From NCBI GenBank assembly GCA_043757025.1, contig JAYVQG010000221.1, positions 1-24,754 on the forward strand: a DNA stretch of 24,754 nt, given 5' to 3'. The position numbers and the translations under genes are program-made. This document shows, in pieces, positions 22,665 through 24,754 of this stretch. The notes under the pieces were generated by a model. That model saw only the letters and a program-made list of their open reading frames with translations. It had not been told where the DNA came from and did no database searches. Source of the DNA: Limnoglobus sp043757025. GTDB lineage: Bacteria > Planctomycetota > Planctomycetia > Gemmatales > Gemmataceae. Numbering within the stretch: position 1 is the stretch's first letter; the number at the start of each line of letters is the position of its first letter.

Positions 22665-23553
22665 ATTTTCCGTAGACGAACGTGCGGCCTGTCTTGCGGT
22701 TGAGGAACGTCACTTCGGCAGGGGAGAACAGCATCGGATCGATCTTGTAAAAGTCGCCGTAGCGCGCGAAGATTTCCGCGAACGATGCGCCGTGATCTTT
22801 CGACGAATTCGATGGCACCTGCGGCCCGATTGCGGTGATTTTCTCGTCGTCGGTGTCCACCCACAACGTGACGCGGCCACCGTAAAGGATCGCGTCGTTC
22901 GTTCGACCGATCGCGGCGAGTTCGTCTTTTGCGACGGGGGGAAGCGGTGCGGTGCCGTAGCCGCTGAGTACGCATTTCAGGTCGAATTTGTGTTCGTGGA
23001 GCTTGTGTAACGCGGTTTCGACGGAGCGAGCGACGACTTGCAACGTGCCCGCAATGCTCGATGCGGGTGCGTAAAGCAGCGTCAGCTTTTCCACGCAACT
23101 CGGCAACTTTGCAACGATGTTGACGACCACTTCCTCGGTGGGCGCTTTCCTGGTTTCGAGCACGCCGACTGCACAGGCCGATTCTTCCTTGCCCGCGATG
23201 TGCTGGAAAATTTCCTCGCGCGCAGAAACCGCACGCATCGGGCCGGACCCCATCGCGAAATACTTCTCGGCCTTCACTTGCCAACCGGCATATTGCGATG
23301 CGAGGCACGCGCGAATGGGATCGTCGGTGACGACTTGAATCAGCGGGCCGTTCTCGCCGGGCACGATCGTCACCTCGGCACAGTCGCTGAGGCACGCGCG
23401 GGCGAGCAAGATCCCTGCCTGAATGCCGCCATCGACCGCCGCACCGCAATCGATGACGCGCTGCCCGCCGACGTGCGAGACCTGTACCCGCAACCGTGCG
23501 GCATCGGCTTCCATGATGTCCGCAATTTTCCACGCGCGTTCGTTGAGTGTCAT
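22627..23553 (-). CDS. mch: Methenyl-tetrahydromethanopterin cyclohydrolase
   Basis: Mch interconverts methenyl-H4MPT and formyl-H4MPT, a cytoplasmic step of the archaeal-type C1 pathway used by methylotrophs and planctomycetes to oxidise or detoxify formaldehyde. The 308-residue length is normal. Family blocks seen: DCGAAVDGGIQAGILLA (about 35-51), the region ACLASQYAGWQVK (about 82-94) and YFAMGSGPMRA (about 98-108), GYGTAPLPP, and AILYGG. The start ATG (23551-23553) overlaps the stop of the upstream ATP-grasp gene as ATGA, with GAGGTGA about eight bases before it. The upstream in-frame extension is rejected. The last 12 codons are duplicated 870 bases downstream. Fae, Mtd and Fhc genes, its usual pathway partners, are not in this window. 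Confidence 0.96.
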   Translation of the reverse strand: MTLNERAWKIADIMEADAARLRVQVSHVGGQRVIDCGAAVDGGIQAGILLARACLSDCAEVTIVPGENGPLIQVVTDDPIRACLASQYAGWQVKAEKYFAMGSGPMRAVSAREEIFQHIAGKEESACAVGVLETRKAPTEEVVVNIVAKLPSCVEKLTLLYAPASSIAGTLQVVARSVETALHKLHEHKFDLKCVLSGYGTAPLPPVAKDELAAIGRTNDAILYGGRVTLWVDTDDEKITAIGPQVPSNSSKDHGASFAEIFARYGDFYKIDPMLFSPAEVTFLNRKTGRTFVYGKCEPALIRKSFLG

Positions 23554-24686
23554 GCTGATGTCACCTCGTTCGTTGAAAAACCAAGTAGTGTATCGAGTTC
23601 GCGGGCACGTCGCCGAAGTTGTTCGAGACAATCCGCTTCGGTACACGCTTCTACGAGAATCGTGCAGACGGGTTGCCCCGTTTCGATCTGGCTACCGCAG
23701 TGCGGGATGTCAGCGAAATCGGGTCGTTGCCAGATGTCGGTGCAGTTTGCGAGCGTTTCGTCCCACGGTCCCGATGTGGGAAACGCGATGCGGTGCGGGG
23801 CGTAGTAGATCGCCTTGCCGACGACGGGCGACGATGTGCGCGGTGAAGTGGCATCGCCGAGAAACGCTTTGCCGGTCGCGAATTCGAGTACTTCCACGGC
23901 GGCGGTGTAACGCGGATTCATCTCGATCGTGAACGCCTTACCATTGTGATTGTCGATGAAATCGAGGCCCCAACCGCCCTGTAGGTGAAAGTCTTTCGAT
24001 AACAGTTCGCCGTGAAACGCGAGATTTTTCGCGAGTGCGTCTTCGTGGCGGGTGATGTTTCCCGCGTACGCGAATGGCTTCGCATGGAGCCACGGTGTGC
24101 CGATGAGTTGTCGCGTCGTGCCGAACAACGTCGATCGATGTTGGCCGTCGGATCGATAGATCGCGGACATCGGTTCGCCAACGATGAACAGTTGCAAACA
24201 GTCTTGCATGTTGTGCGAATGGCCATCGAAATCTTCGGTAATCGCGAACCGCACGCCGAGGCCACCGGAGGAGGTGCCCGACTTGTGCAACCAGATTCCA
24301 TCGGATGGCCGCGTACCCAGCGGAATCGTCGGGGGGAAGTGGCCACCGCGTTCGCGAACGGTTCGGGCGAAGCGGGTGACATCGCGGACTTCTCGCAGAA
24401 CGTTGGCGTCGTTGCCGACGAGGTCGCGACGTTCGGAGATCGCCATCACGACATCGGGGTGATTTTCCAGACCGCCCGTGTACATCCACGGCATCGGCGG
24501 GGCGGCGTTCGCGAGTGCGATCAACCCGTGCGGATAATCTGCGAATGGGCAGACGGTCGTCGGACACAATCGCATCGTGTCCGCGTCGGCAAACAAATCG
24601 ATAACGTGTGGCTCAAACCCCGCCCGCATCGCCGAGGCGGCCGCCGCTCGCCCGCTGGCACCAACGATCAGGATCGGGTTCGCCAT
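23550..24686 (-). CDS. ATP-grasp family protein of the H4MPT cluster (OrfY-like)
   Basis: A 378-residue ATP-grasp protein. The N-terminal Rossmann-like part opens MANPILIVGASGRAAAASA (residues 1-19), with a Cys-containing CPTTVCPFADYP (41-52). The Gly-rich ATP loop is HKSGTSSGGLGVRF (134-147). The metal-binding end is FTIEMNPRYTAAVEVLE (about 252-268). The C-terminal third is family-specific. It resembles OrfY of methylotroph H4MPT clusters, a predicted carboligase needed for the cofactor system whose substrate I do not know. The chosen ATG (24684-24686) starts the conserved fold; a GTG 12 codons earlier is possible. Its stop overlaps mch as ATGA. It is the first gene of the operon visible here. 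Confidence 0.88.
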   Translation of the reverse strand: MANPILIVGASGRAAAASAMRAGFEPHVIDLFADADTMRLCPTTVCPFADYPHGLIALANAAPPMPWMYTGGLENHPDVVMAISERRDLVGNDANVLREVRDVTRFARTVRERGGHFPPTIPLGTRPSDGIWLHKSGTSSGGLGVRFAITEDFDGHSHNMQDCLQLFIVGEPMSAIYRSDGQHRSTLFGTTRQLIGTPWLHAKPFAYAGNITRHEDALAKNLAFHGELLSKDFHLQGGWGLDFIDNHNGKAFTIEMNPRYTAAVEVLEFATGKAFLGDATSPRTSSPVVGKAIYYAPHRIAFPTSGPWDETLANCTDIWQRPDFADIPHCGSQIETGQPVCTILVEACTEADCLEQLRRRARELDTLLGFSTNEVTSA

Positions 24687-24717
24687 GACTATTCTCGGCA
24701 CGGTTCCGTTGACGTGG

Positions 24718-24754
24718 GGCACGTTTTTAACGTGCCATTTTCGAGAATGGCACG
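24718..24754. promoter_or_regulatory. Two overlapping, mutually exclusive hairpins upstream of the one-carbon operon
   Basis: GGCACGTT (24718-24725) pairs with AACGTGCC (24729-24736) around a three-base loop. CGTGCCATT (24731-24739) pairs with AATGGCACG (24746-24754) around six bases. The six bases CGTGCC at 24731-24736 belong to both, so only one stem can form at a time. The structure lies 32-68 bases before the ATP-grasp start and is cut by the window edge. It could be an attenuator-like leader, a terminator of an upstream gene, or an intergenic palindromic repeat. Confidence 0.45.

Noticed and set aside
1..24754. CRISPR array, prophage or toxin-antitoxin module
   Set aside because: I found no regularly spaced repeats, phage structural genes, Cas proteins or recognisable toxin-antitoxin pair anywhere in the window.

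Overview
The window reads as chromosome of a planctomycete, most likely of the Gemmataceae group. The main reason is a block of tetrahydromethanopterin (H4MPT)-linked one-carbon genes (mch, two ATP-grasp ligases, a CitG-like protein) in a background that is otherwise bacterial and Gram-negative in character (dapF, DUF374 acyltransferase, Wzm/Wzt-type polysaccharide exporter, glnE, trpC, alaS). Two Uma2-family nuclease genes and a short basic protein of a type seen in planctomycetes fit the same picture. The DNA is GC-rich and densely coding. Almost every gene is accounted for, no gap exceeds about 230 bases, and I see no rRNA, tRNA, CRISPR array, prophage or transposase gene.

Layout. 1-2064: a hypothetical protein translationally coupled to a multi-pass membrane protein (minus strand), divergent from a small basic protein. 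2069-5638: glnE (glutamine synthetase adenylyltransferase) behind a small SWIM zinc-finger gene (minus). 5689-8874: dapF, a DUF374 lysophospholipid acyltransferase and a GT87-type membrane glycosyltransferase, tightly packed on the plus strand. 8793-9578: trpC (minus), whose 3' end overlaps the glycosyltransferase. 9668-10723: a CPBP-type membrane protease (plus). 10709-14441: a four-gene minus-strand operon with polysaccharide ABC permease, ABC ATPase, GT2 and GT4 glycosyltransferases. 14670-15500: an orphan beta-class DNA methyltransferase (plus). 15507-18194: alaS (minus).

18320-24686 is the most distinctive part: a minus-strand one-carbon/H4MPT operon read as ATP-grasp (OrfY-like), mch, [inserted gene], Uma2, RimK-like ATP-grasp, CitG-like protein, Uma2, 6-pyruvoyl-tetrahydropterin-synthase-family protein. 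Mch catalyses one step of H4MPT-dependent formaldehyde oxidation. The ATP-grasp, CitG-like and pterin-synthase-like proteins are probably cofactor-biosynthesis enzymes (inference from family and context). Start/stop overlaps (ATGA, TGATG) show translational coupling across several of these joints.

The best candidate for something undescribed is inside this operon. The last 12 codons of mch are present twice (21757-21794 and 22627-22664, 36 of 38 bases identical), as direct repeats bracketing about 830 bp that carries one gene of unknown function and no visible recombinase. Collapsing the repeats would restore a compact operon with mch only about 30 bases before the next gene. This looks like a small passenger element that entered at the 3' end of mch and rebuilt that end. 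A G-quadruplex-bearing dispersed repeat (window start and 21821-21882, the second copy inside the island) and stacked hairpins upstream of the operon (24718-24754) are further non-coding structures worth following.
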